Assembly: GCA_963819855.1 (NCBI GenBank)
Contig: CAWFYC010000023.1
Coordinates: 310,001 to 374,000, forward strand
Length of the DNA: 64,000 nucleotides
Direction of reading: 5' to 3'
Source: JAMXLO01 sp963819855
Lineage (GTDB): Bacteria > Pseudomonadota > Alphaproteobacteria > Acetobacterales > Acetobacteraceae
This document shows positions 1 to 7,762 of this stretch, piece after piece (within the stretch, counting starts at the first letter, position 1; every line of letters begins with the position of its first letter). The translations under genes were made by a program, and so were the position numbers. Under the pieces are notes generated by a model that did not search any database, had not been told where the DNA came from, and saw nothing but the letters and a program-made list of their open reading frames with translations.

Positions 1-464
1 TGGCGATCTGCGGCGACGTACTGCACTCGCGTGTGGCGCGTTCGAACATTCACCTGTTGACCACGATGGGCAGCCGGGTGCGCGTGGTGGGGCCGCCGAC
101 GCTGATGCCGGCCGAGGCGGAGCGGCTGGGTGTCGAGGTGTTTCACGACATGGAGCGTGGCCTGGACGGCGCCGACATCGTGATGATGCTGCGGTTGCAG
201 CGCGAGCGGATGCAGCGCGGCCTGGTGCCGAGTGCGCGGGAGTATTTCCGCTTCTTCGGGCTGGATGCGGCGAAGCTGGCGTTCGCCAGGCCGGACGCGC
301 TGGTGATGCATCCGGGGCCGATGAACCGCGGCGTGGAGATCGACAGCGCGGTCGCGGACGATCCGCAGCGCAGCGTGATCCGCGAGCAGGTTGAGATGGG
401 CGTCGCAGTCCGCATGGCGGTGCTGGATACGCTGTCGCGCGGGCACGGTCGGAATGAGCTCTGA
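1..464 (+). CDS. pyrB: Aspartate carbamoyltransferase, C-terminal part (5' end outside window)
   Basis: C-terminal 153 or so residues of the ATCase catalytic chain; the reading frame enters at base 3. The enzyme joins carbamoyl phosphate to aspartate, the committed step of pyrimidine synthesis in the cytosol. Visible signature blocks are GDVLHSRVARSN at the window edge, AREYFRFFGLD in the middle and HPGPMNRGVEI near the C-terminus, all typical of the family. The last 11 nt overlap the start of the dihydroorotase-like gene, so the two are translationally linked. That downstream protein looks non-catalytic and may be a structural partner of this subunit. The identification is secure; only the N-terminal half cannot be judged. 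Confidence 0.95.
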   Translation, partial: AICGDVLHSRVARSNIHLLTTMGSRVRVVGPPTLMPAEAERLGVEVFHDMERGLDGADIVMMLRLQRERMQRGLVPSAREYFRFFGLDAAKLAFARPDALVMHPGPMNRGVEIDSAVADDPQRSVIREQVEMGVAVRMAVLDTLSRGHGRNEL

Positions 465-1731
465 CACCCTGTTCAAGGATGTCCGCCTGCTGGACCCTGC
501 CTCAGGGCTTGACCAGCGTGGCGACCTGCTGGTCCGCGACGGTCTGATCGCCGACTTTGGCCCGGGCCTGGGCCGGCCGGACGCTGCTGTGCTGGTCGCT
601 GAAGACGGCGCCGTCCTGTGCCCTGGTCTGGTCGATATGCGAGCGGCACTTGGCGAGCCAGGCTATGAGTACCGCGAGACCATAGCGTCGGCTGCGGAAG
701 CAGCGGCAGCCGGCGGTATCACCACGCTCGCCGCTTTGCCCGACACGCTGCCCGCGATCGACGATCCGGCTTTGGTGCGCCTGCTGCGCGCCCGCGGCGA
801 GGAAACCGGCAGCCTGACGATCCTGCCCTATGGCGCGGTCACCACTGGCTGCCGCGGCGAGGAACTTGCCGAGCTTGGGCTGCTGGCCGAGGCGGGGGCG
901 GTCGCCTTCACGGACGGCGGGCGCGCGCTCAGGTCGGCACGCCTGATGCGCACGGCACTTTCCTATGCCCACGGCTTCGGCGGTCTCATCGTCCAGCATC
1001 CCGAGGATCCGTCGCTTGCCGAAGGTGGCGCCGCGACCGAAGGCGAACTGGCCACCCGCCTTGGGCTGCCCGGTATCCCGGCCGCCGCCGAGGCGATCTT
1101 CGTGGCGCGCGACATCCGGCTCGCTGTGTTGACCGGCGGAGCAGTGCATTTTGCCCACATATCGACGGCTGAGGCGCTGCGGCTGATAAGGGAGGCCAAG
1201 ACCAACGGCGTCGCGGTGACCTGCGACACCGCGCCACCCTATTTCGACCTCAACGAAACGGCGATCGGTGACTTCCGCACCTATGCCAAGCTGTCGCCGC
1301 CGCTGCGCAAGGAAGCGGACCGGCTGGCGGTGGCAGCGGCACTCGCCGACGGCACGATCGACGCCATCGCCTCCGACCACCAGCCGCGCGACGCCGACGA
1401 CAAGCGTCAGCCGTTTGCGCAGGCCACGCCAGGCGGCACCGGACTAGCCACACTGCTTGGGGTGACGCTGGCGCAGGTCCATAGCGGCGCGCTGACATTG
1501 GCCCAGGCGATCGAACTGCTGACGGCTCGGCCGGCGGCGCTGCTGCGCATCGATGCCGGCCGCCTGGCGAAGGGCCGGCCCGCGGATCTCTGCCTGTTCC
1601 ACCCCGAACGTGTCTGGCGAGTGGAAGCCGGGCGCCTCCCCGGCAAAGCACAGAACACGCCGTTCGACGGCCGCGCCCTGGAAGGGGTGGTGCTGGGGAC
1701 GTGGAAGGCGGGACGCCGGGTGTTCGGATAG
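454..1731 (+). CDS. pyrC': Dihydroorotase-like protein lacking the metal-binding HxH (PyrC'/PyrX type)
   Basis: 425 aa amidohydrolase-fold protein starting at the ATG inside the pyrB stop region; the longer frame from 391 is unlikely because it would overlap pyrB by 74 nt. The fold landmark PGLVDMR..L.EPG is present, but where active class I dihydroorotases have DxHxH and HLREPG this protein has Asp61, Arg63, Ala65 and Gly67, so both metal-ligand His and the substrate Arg are missing. The later TDHAPH block reads SDHQPR and the TPHH block reads APPY. Family knowledge: such inactive homologues assemble with ATCase in several proteobacteria. I infer a structural role with PyrB and expect a true dihydroorotase elsewhere. 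An unusual active enzyme is the less likely alternative. Confidence 0.88.
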   Translation: MSSDTLFKDVRLLDPASGLDQRGDLLVRDGLIADFGPGLGRPDAAVLVAEDGAVLCPGLVDMRAALGEPGYEYRETIASAAEAAAAGGITTLAALPDTLPAIDDPALVRLLRARGEETGSLTILPYGAVTTGCRGEELAELGLLAEAGAVAFTDGGRALRSARLMRTALSYAHGFGGLIVQHPEDPSLAEGGAATEGELATRLGLPGIPAAAEAIFVARDIRLAVLTGGAVHFAHISTAEALRLIREAKTNGVAVTCDTAPPYFDLNETAIGDFRTYAKLSPPLRKEADRLAVAAALADGTIDAIASDHQPRDADDKRQPFAQATPGGTGLATLLGVTLAQVHSGALTLAQAIELLTARPAALLRIDAGRLAKGRPADLCLFHPERVWRVEAGRLPGKAQNTPFDGRALEGVVLGTWKAGRRVFG

Positions 1732-1789
1732 ACGAACACAAACCTATCATATAGATTACAGCCTCAGTTCTATACATGCAGAGGCGACC

Positions 1790-2050
1790 ATGGCTCTGAG
1801 CCTCAAGGACCCTGAGACCGACCGCCTTGCCCGCGAGGTCGCGAAGCTCACCGGCGAAAGTCTGACGGAGGCGGTGCGCAATGCTCTGGCGGATCGCTTG
1901 ATCAGGGAGCGTTTGCGCCGCGGACAACATTCCGAGGGACTCGCTGAAATGCTTGACGCATTGGCCCTGGAATGCGCCGCCCTTCCCGACCTCGACACCC
2001 GTTCCGCAGACGAGATCATCGGATATGACGAGGACGGCATGTGGCGCTGA
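1790..2050 (+). CDS. vapB: VapB-family antitoxin (Rv0623-like)
   Basis: 86 aa. It begins MALSLKDPETDRLAREVAKL, the usual opening of the Rv0623/PSK-type antitoxins: a short N-terminal DNA-binding segment (residues 1-45) followed by an acidic, flexible C-terminus (DADEI-like region near 70-86) that would wrap the toxin. The ATG at 1790 is chosen because it fits the family start; the frame continues upstream into pyrC' sequence without meaning. A 58-nt gap separates it from pyrC', and its TGA overlaps the vapC start by one base. It is expected to neutralise VapC and to repress the pair's own promoter, which would lie in the AT-richer stretch 1732-1789 (cataTATAGATTAC). Confidence 0.88.
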   Translation: MALSLKDPETDRLAREVAKLTGESLTEAVRNALADRLIRERLRRGQHSEGLAEMLDALALECAALPDLDTRSADEIIGYDEDGMWR

Positions 2051-2445
2051 TGATGATTGATAGCTCCGCCATCATCGCAATCCTGCTTGATGAGCCAGAG
2101 CGGGCCGCCTTCGATCATGCCATCGCGATGGATCCGCTCCGCCTGATATCCGCGGTGAACCGGGTCGAAGCCGGAATGGTGATCGAGTCGCGAAAGGGGG
2201 CAGCCGGACGCAGTCTGCTGGACGCGTTCCTGCGGATGGCCGGCGCGGATGTCGTTGCAGTAACATCGGAGCAGGCCGAGTTGGCACTGGAGGCATTCCG
2301 ACGCTTTGGCAAGGGCCGCCACCGAGCGGCGCTCAATATCGGCGACTGCTTCGCTTACGCGGCAGCGAGAGCGACCGGCCAGCGGCTGCTTTTCAAGGGC
2401 GACGACTTCGTCCACACCGATGTGCCGCCCGCAGTGCCGATCTGA
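2050..2445 (+). CDS. vapC: VapC-family PIN-domain ribonuclease toxin
   Basis: 131 aa PIN domain protein from the ATG at 2050; an in-frame GTG at 2041 would add three residues. The acidic active-site positions are visible: Asp in MMIDSSAIIAIL, Glu in NRVEAGMVI, and Asp in NIGDCFAYA near residue 100. PIN toxins cleave specific structured RNAs such as tRNAs when the antitoxin is degraded. The gene overlaps vapB by one base (TGATG) and ends 9 nt before plsY, so the pair sits inside a housekeeping operon and might allow read-through from its own promoter into plsY. All expected catalytic residues are present, so the toxin looks active. Confidence 0.9.
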   Translation: MMIDSSAIIAILLDEPERAAFDHAIAMDPLRLISAVNRVEAGMVIESRKGAAGRSLLDAFLRMAGADVVAVTSEQAELALEAFRRFGKGRHRAALNIGDCFAYAAARATGQRLLFKGDDFVHTDVPPAVPI

Positions 2446-2454
2446 CTTCCACTG

Positions 2455-3039
2455 ATGCAGCCTCTTGCCTACGCACTCCTCGGCTATCTGTTCGGCTCGA
2501 TCCCGTTCGGCCTGATCCTCACCCGTTTCGCCGGGCTGGGTGACATCCGCCGCATCGGCTCCGGCAACATCGGCGCGACCAACGTGCTGCGCACTGGGAA
2601 CAGGGGCCTCGCCGCGGCGACTCTGCTGTTGGATGGCGGAAAGGGCGCCGCCGCTGTCCTGGTCGCCGCCTGGCTTGGCGGCCACGACGCCGTGCTCTGG
2701 GCCGGCGGCGGGGCGGTGCTGGGGCATGCCTTCCCGGTCTGGCTCGGATTCAAGGGCGGCAAAGCGGTAGCAACCTCGTATGGCGTGTTGATCGCCGCCG
2801 CCTGGCCGGTGGGGCTGTGCGCCGGCGCGATCTGGCTGGCGATGGCGGCGATGGGGCGCATCTCATCGCTCGCTGCGCTCGTGTCGTTTGCGCTCGCACC
2901 GCTCCTCGCCGCTGCACTGGCCGACGCTACCGTCGTTAAGCTTGCGTTGGTGATCGCTGTGTTGGTGTTTGCCCGTCATCATACCAACATCCGACGCCTG
3001 CTCGCAGGCACCGAGCCGCGCATTGGTCAGAAAGCATGA
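2455..3039 (+). CDS. plsY: Glycerol-3-phosphate acyltransferase PlsY
   Basis: 194 aa inner-membrane enzyme that transfers the acyl group from acyl phosphate to glycerol-3-phosphate, giving lysophosphatidic acid for phospholipid synthesis. The three conserved cytoplasmic loops are clear: GSGNIGATN at residues 35-43, LDGGKG near 60 and FKGGKAVAT near 100. Hydrophobic stretches fit the family's multi-pass (about five-segment) topology and the length is normal. The 3' end overlaps the probable TTG start of dprA. Its place between pyrB/pyrC' and dprA-topA matches other alphaproteobacteria, apart from the VapBC pair just upstream. Confidence 0.95.
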   Translation: MQPLAYALLGYLFGSIPFGLILTRFAGLGDIRRIGSGNIGATNVLRTGNRGLAAATLLLDGGKGAAAVLVAAWLGGHDAVLWAGGGAVLGHAFPVWLGFKGGKAVATSYGVLIAAAWPVGLCAGAIWLAMAAMGRISSLAALVSFALAPLLAAALADATVVKLALVIAVLVFARHHTNIRRLLAGTEPRIGQKA

Positions 3040-4198
3040 ACCACCGGATCAGACGCCAGCCGATGCGGTAGACCGGCTGCGGCTCGCGCGCACCGAAGGT
3101 GTCGGCCCAGTGGCCTATCGCCGGCTGCTCGCGCGTTACGGGTCAGCCGCCGAAGCGCTTGCTGCCTTGCCCGGCCTCGCCCGCACCGGCGGCCGTTCCA
3201 CACCACCCGCTGTCCCGTCCCCGGACGTTGTCACGCACGAGCTGCATGCTCTCGGCAGGCTCGGCGGCCGGATGATCTTCGCCGGGGAACCCGACTACCC
3301 GCCGCTGCTGGCCCTGTTGGACGATGCGCCCGCCGCCATCGCCGTCCTGGGCGACGCCGCGTTGCTGGCGGAACGCGCCGTTGCCCTGGTCGGCGGCCGC
3401 AACGCCTCGGCGAACGGCCAGCGCATGGCGGAGAACCTTGCGGCGGACCTCGCGCGCTCGCTGACGGTGATCTCCGGACTCGCGCGCGGGGTCGATGCCG
3501 CCGCCCACAATGGCGCATTGCAGACCGGACGTACCATCGCGGCGGTGGCCGGCGGCCTCGACGTCCCCTATCCGCCCGAGCATGCCGATCTGCAACGCCG
3601 CATCGCGGAGTCGGGCGCCGTGCTTGCCGAGGCGCCCCTCGGCACCGCGCCACAGGCACGCCATTTCCCGCGCCGCAATCGGATCATCGCGGGCCTCGCT
3701 CTCGGCGTCGTGGTGGTGGAGGCGGCGCTGCGCTCTGGCAGCCTGATCACCGCCCGCCTCGCCCAGGAGGCCGGCCGCGAGCTGTTCGCCGTTCCGGGCT
3801 CGCCGCTCGATCCGCGCTCGCGAGGCGGCAACGACCTGATCCGCCAGGGCGCGCATCTCACCGAGACCGCGCAGGACGTGCTGGACAACCTGCCCGACCA
3901 CCCCTCCCGCGAGGGGCTCGCCCGCGTCCCGTTGTTCGTGCACGACCCTCCGTCAGGCCTCGCGGAGCCACCCGCGGCCTGGCGAGAACCCGTGGAAAGT
4001 GCCGCCGACCTCGCTCGGGCGCGACGGCAAGTCATTGATCTCCTTGGAACTTCTCCAACAGCCGTTGACGAGGTCGTACGGCGCTGCCAGTTCTCTGCGG
4101 CGGCAGTCATGGCGGTGATGCTGGAATTGGAGCTCGCCGGCCGCATCGAGACGCTACCGGGGAGCCGGGTCGCCCTGCTGCCGGAGACCGGATTTTAG
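3023..4198 (+). CDS. dprA: DNA-processing protein DprA
   Basis: About 391 aa. DprA binds incoming single-stranded DNA and loads RecA during natural transformation. The Rossmann-like core is unmistakable: VALVGGRNAS, VISGLARGVDAAAH, then PRRNRIIAGL and SGSLITARLAQEAGRELFA. The C-terminal 60 residues form the winged-helix extension common in this family (STAVDEV..RC.FSAAAVMAVMLELELAGRIE). No ATG or GTG fits in this frame near the start; TTG at 3023 overlaps the end of plsY by 17 nt and TTG at 2969 is the other option. topA follows after 29 nt. No other competence gene is visible in the window. Confidence 0.92.
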   Translation: MVRKHEPPDQTPADAVDRLRLARTEGVGPVAYRRLLARYGSAAEALAALPGLARTGGRSTPPAVPSPDVVTHELHALGRLGGRMIFAGEPDYPPLLALLDDAPAAIAVLGDAALLAERAVALVGGRNASANGQRMAENLAADLARSLTVISGLARGVDAAAHNGALQTGRTIAAVAGGLDVPYPPEHADLQRRIAESGAVLAEAPLGTAPQARHFPRRNRIIAGLALGVVVVEAALRSGSLITARLAQEAGRELFAVPGSPLDPRSRGGNDLIRQGAHLTETAQDVLDNLPDHPSREGLARVPLFVHDPPSGLAEPPAAWREPVESAADLARARRQVIDLLGTSPTAVDEVVRRCQFSAAAVMAVMLELELAGRIETLPGSRVALLPETGF

Positions 4199-4227
4199 GC
4201 TACGCCAAGGATCGCCCAAGGAACGCA

Positions 4228-6993
4228 ATGTCAGACGTCGTCGTCGTCGAGTCCCCCGCCAAGGCCAAGACCATCAACCGCTATCTCGGCGGCGGGTACA
4301 CCGTGCTGGCCAGCCTGGGCCACGTGCGCGACCTGCCGCCGAAGGACGGTTCGGTGCGGCCGGAGCAGGACTTCGCCATGGATTGGCAGTCCGACCAGCG
4401 CGGCGAGAAACAGGTCGGCGCCATCGCCAAGGCGCTGAAGGGCGCGAGCACGCTGTATCTCGCCACCGACCCCGACCGTGAGGGAGAGGCGATCTCCTGG
4501 CACGTCAAGGCGATGCTGGCCGATAAGAAGGCGCTGAAGGGCATCAAAGTCCGCCGCATCACCTTCAACGAGATCACCCGCAGCGCGGTTCGCGCCGCGA
4601 TGGCGGCGCCGCGCGATCTCGACCAGCCGCTGATCGAGGCCTACCTGGCCCGCCGCGCGCTCGACTATCTGGTGGGGTTCACCCTGTCGCCGGTGCTGTG
4701 GCGCAAGCTGCCAGGCAGCCGCTCGGCCGGTCGCGTGCAGTCGGTCGCGCTGCGGCTGATCTGTGAGCGCGAGGCCGAGATCGAGGCATTCCGCGCCCGC
4801 GAATACTGGACCGTCGAGGCGGACTTCACCACGCCGGCCGGCGCGCCATTCACCGCGAAGCTGACCCACCTCGAGGGCAAGAAGCTCGACCAGTTCGATC
4901 TGCCCAACGAGCAGACGGCGATGCGAGCGAAGCATCGCGTCGAGACCGGCCGCTTCCACGTCGGCTCAGTCGAGAAGCGGCGCGTCAAGCGCAACCCCTA
5001 TGCGCCGTTCACCACCTCGACGCTACAGCAGGAGGCTTCGCGCAAACTCGGCTTCGGCGCGCAGCAGACCATGCGTCTGGCGCAGCAGCTCTACGAAGGA
5101 GTCGATATCGGCGGCGAGACCACCGGCCTGATCACCTACATGCGGACCGACGGCGTGCAGATGGCGCGCGAGGCGATCGCCGCGATCCGCGACCACGTCG
5201 CCGGCAGCTACGGTGCCAATTATCTCCCGTCGGCACCGCGCGAGTACCAGAGCAAGATCAAGAACGCCCAGGAGGCGCACGAGGCGATCCGCCCGACCGA
5301 CGTCGCGCGCACCCCCGACGATGTCGCGCGCTTTCTCTCGAACGATCAGCGCCGACTCTACGAACTGATCTGGAAGCGGGCGGTGGCGTCGCAGATGCAG
5401 TCGGCCGAACTGGATCAGGTCAGCGTCGACGTGACCGACGGCCGCGGCACCACGTTGCGCGCCACCGGCTCGGTCATCGCGTTCGACGGGTTCCTCAAGC
5501 TGTATCGCGAGGACACCGACGATGCGGCCGAGGAGGACGAGGGCCGGATGCTGCCGCCGATGGCGGAGCGCGATCCGCTGCGCCTCGGCGAAGTGGCCGC
5601 GACGCAGCACTTCACCCAGCCACCGCCGCGCTATTCCGAGGCCAGCCTGGTCAAGCGAATGGAGGAGCTCGGCATCGGCCGGCCTTCCACCTACGCCTCG
5701 ATCCTGTCGGTGCTGCAGGACCGCAAATACGTCCGGCTGGAAAAGCGGCGCTTCATTCCGGAGGATCGCGGCCGGCTGGTCACCGCCTTCCTGGTGAGCT
5801 TCTTCGAGCACTACGTCGATACCGGCTTCACCGCCTCGATGGAGGAGAAGCTCGATGACATCGCCGACGGCAACGCCGAGTGGCGGGCGATGCTGCACAC
5901 CTTCTGGGACGAGTTCTCCCACGCGGTCGACCAGACCAAGGACCTCAAGATCAGCGACGTAATCGCGGCGCTGGACGAAGACCTTGGGCCGCATTTCTTC
6001 CCGCCGCGGGAGGACGGCACGGATCCGCGCGCCTGCCAGGCCTGCGGCACCGGCCGGCTTGGTCTGAAGCTCGGCCGCTACGGCAGCTTCATCGGCTGTT
6101 CGAATTATCCGAACTGCCAGTACACCCGGCGCCTGGCGATCGAGAACGGCGAGGACCAGGGCGAAACGCTGAAGGAGGGCATGCGCGTCCTCGGCCAGCA
6201 TCCGGACACCGGCGAGGAGATCACCGTCCGCCGCGGTCCGTACGGTTTGTATGTGCAGCAGGGCGAGAACGGCGAGGACAAGAAGGTGAAGCCGCGCCGC
6301 ACCTCGTTGCCGCGCGGCATGGACGGCGAGCAGATCACGCTGGAGCAGGCGCTCGGCCTGCTGTCGCTGCCGCGCGTCATCGGCACGCACCCGGAAACCC
6401 ACGAGACGATCGAGGCCGGCATTGGCCGCTTCGGCCCGTATGTGCGGATGGGCGCGGTGTTCGGCTCGCTCGATCGCGACGACGATGTGCTGGCGATCGG
6501 CATCAACCGCGCGGTGGACCTGATCGCGCGCAAGATGGCGAGCGTGCGCACTCTCGGGGCGCATCCGGGGGACAAGGAACTGATCGCGGTGCGCAAGGGG
6601 CGCTTCGGTCCCTACGTGCAGCACGGCAAGACGGTGGCCAATCTGCCGCGCGGCGTGATGATGGAGGAGATCACGCTGGACCAGGCGGTCGCGCTGCTGG
6701 CGGAGAAGGGCAAGCAGTTGCGCCCGCGCGGGGCGGCCGGGCGGCGCGGGCGAGGGGTACCTGCGAAAAAGCCGTCGATTGACGCTGCTCCGGCCGCCGG
6801 AGAGGTACGTGCGGCGGCTGCCAAGCGGAAGGCAAAGCCGGCGAAGCGGCGCGCCGCAAAGGCCAAACGTGCTGCACCGAAGCCGCCGGCGAAACGAGTG
6901 GCTGCTGCCAAGGCGCCGGCCAAGAAGAAGGCCGCTGCGCGTGGCAAAAAGGCTGCAACCGGTGCGACGACACGGCGGAAAGCAGCACGATAG
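4228..6993 (+). CDS. topA: DNA topoisomerase I
   Basis: 921 aa type IA topoisomerase that relaxes negative supercoils. The N-terminal Toprim domain opens with VVVVESPAKAKTI and holds the DPDREGEAI metal site; the active-site tyrosine is Tyr304 in LITYMRTDG. One zinc-ribbon follows (first Cys at residue 603, CQACG then GCSNYPNC), then two or three cysteine-free C-terminal repeats recognisable by GRFGPYV-like cores. The last 90 residues are a Lys/Ala/Arg-rich disordered tail typical of alphaproteobacterial TopA and likely to bind DNA non-specifically. It is probably co-transcribed with dprA. A strong palindrome lies just downstream. Confidence 0.97.
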   Translation: MSDVVVVESPAKAKTINRYLGGGYTVLASLGHVRDLPPKDGSVRPEQDFAMDWQSDQRGEKQVGAIAKALKGASTLYLATDPDREGEAISWHVKAMLADKKALKGIKVRRITFNEITRSAVRAAMAAPRDLDQPLIEAYLARRALDYLVGFTLSPVLWRKLPGSRSAGRVQSVALRLICEREAEIEAFRAREYWTVEADFTTPAGAPFTAKLTHLEGKKLDQFDLPNEQTAMRAKHRVETGRFHVGSVEKRRVKRNPYAPFTTSTLQQEASRKLGFGAQQTMRLAQQLYEGVDIGGETTGLITYMRTDGVQMAREAIAAIRDHVAGSYGANYLPSAPREYQSKIKNAQEAHEAIRPTDVARTPDDVARFLSNDQRRLYELIWKRAVASQMQSAELDQVSVDVTDGRGTTLRATGSVIAFDGFLKLYREDTDDAAEEDEGRMLPPMAERDPLRLGEVAATQHFTQPPPRYSEASLVKRMEELGIGRPSTYASILSVLQDRKYVRLEKRRFIPEDRGRLVTAFLVSFFEHYVDTGFTASMEEKLDDIADGNAEWRAMLHTFWDEFSHAVDQTKDLKISDVIAALDEDLGPHFFPPREDGTDPRACQACGTGRLGLKLGRYGSFIGCSNYPNCQYTRRLAIENGEDQGETLKEGMRVLGQHPDTGEEITVRRGPYGLYVQQGENGEDKKVKPRRTSLPRGMDGEQITLEQALGLLSLPRVIGTHPETHETIEAGIGRFGPYVRMGAVFGSLDRDDDVLAIGINRAVDLIARKMASVRTLGAHPGDKELIAVRKGRFGPYVQHGKTVANLPRGVMMEEITLDQAVALLAEKGKQLRPRGAAGRRGRGVPAKKPSIDAAPAAGEVRAAAAKRKAKPAKRRAAKAKRAAPKPPAKRVAAAKAPAKKKAAARGKKAATGATTRRKAAR

Positions 6994-7017
6994 CGCCGTT
7001 TGGATCTGCCGCGAAAT

Positions 7018-7115
7018 AACTGCGTCGATTGCCGGCAAGGCCGCCATTTCCCCCGTCATCCCCGCGCAAGCGGGGACCCAGTTGCCGCCTGGGTCCCCGC
7101 TTGCGCGGGGATGAC
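7018..7115 (+). repeat. Dispersed repeat ending in a perfect 27-bp palindrome
   Basis: Arms 7055-7081 and 7089-7115 are exact reverse complements (27 bp, 7-nt loop), built on the core GTCATCCCCGCGCAAGCGGG. The flank 7018-7086 is also similar, in reverse orientation, to 57709-57776, so the mobile or repeated unit is longer than the hairpin. It lies 25 nt after the topA stop and may act as a transcription terminator or mRNA stabiliser, although no T-run follows. The rest of the 6994-7224 interval holds nothing that I recognise as coding. Confidence 0.85.
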
Positions 7116-7224
7116 GACTTTGGAGTACTGGCTCTGCTAAGCCTGGATCGTTTAATTCGCGGCAGGCCCTTAGATAGTTGGCCTCTGCGCACCGGCCGGC
7201 TGCTGGCGGCCTCGATCCTCGCGG

Positions 7225-7584
7225 CTATTGGACCGTGTAGGCGTTGTTCAGCGCCCCGGTCGTGCTGTCGACGAAATCATAGCCGTCGCCTGACGCGCGG
7301 ATTGTATTGCACTCAGTGCCACTCATCTTGGAATGAAAGCACAGAACGTTCCCAGTTAAGTCCCACGTAAGCGCGTCCTGAGTCGATCCTCGGTAGACAA
7401 ACACGCCAGTTCCACCTGGGTTCAGGTGCATAGTGTAGGGAACGCCGCGATGCGATTTGCTTGCGAGCGTCTTGCCAACCAGAGCCTGCTGCACCTCAGG
7501 ACCGCTCAGAATAGTGGCGGGTACGGCCAAGGCTGGCGCAAGTAGCGTAAGGATAAGAACGGAAGTAGCAATCTTTTCGGGCAC
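7225..7584 (-). CDS. Small exported protein of unknown function
   Basis: 119 aa. The GTG start at 7584 is supported by a strong GGGAGG ribosome-binding site six bases upstream. Residues 1-20 form a signal peptide (hydrophobic LILTLLAPALA, likely cleaved after ALA). The mature part is short, rich in Gly, Thr and aromatic residues, and has two cysteines about 13 residues apart (LCFHSKMSGTEC) that could form a periplasmic disulfide; it looks like a small beta protein. I do not recognise the family. It stands alone on the opposite strand between topA and the 5'-truncated rnr, so it probably arrived with an insertion here. Confidence 0.7.
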   Translation of the reverse strand: MPEKIATSVLILTLLAPALAVPATILSGPEVQQALVGKTLASKSHRGVPYTMHLNPGGTGVFVYRGSTQDALTWDLTGNVLCFHSKMSGTECNTIRASGDGYDFVDSTTGALNNAYTVQ

Positions 7585-7762
7585 AGCGAGCCTCCCATTA
7601 TCGAGTTCAGAACGTATACGTTACATTAGCCGCGGTGACAACCGCGAGGGAACCGCCCCCAGCGGCTCGGCCGGTCGCCGGCGGGCCATTGCCGTGCCCG
7701 CCCGTAAGTGACGAGTGTGCGGGTCTCGCAACCGGCAGTACGAACGCGCATATGCTCACGGC

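Noticed and set aside
5023..7059. Long open frame opposite topA (678 codons)
   Set aside because: Shadow of the high-GC topA gene; low-complexity composition, no motif, and topA is certain.
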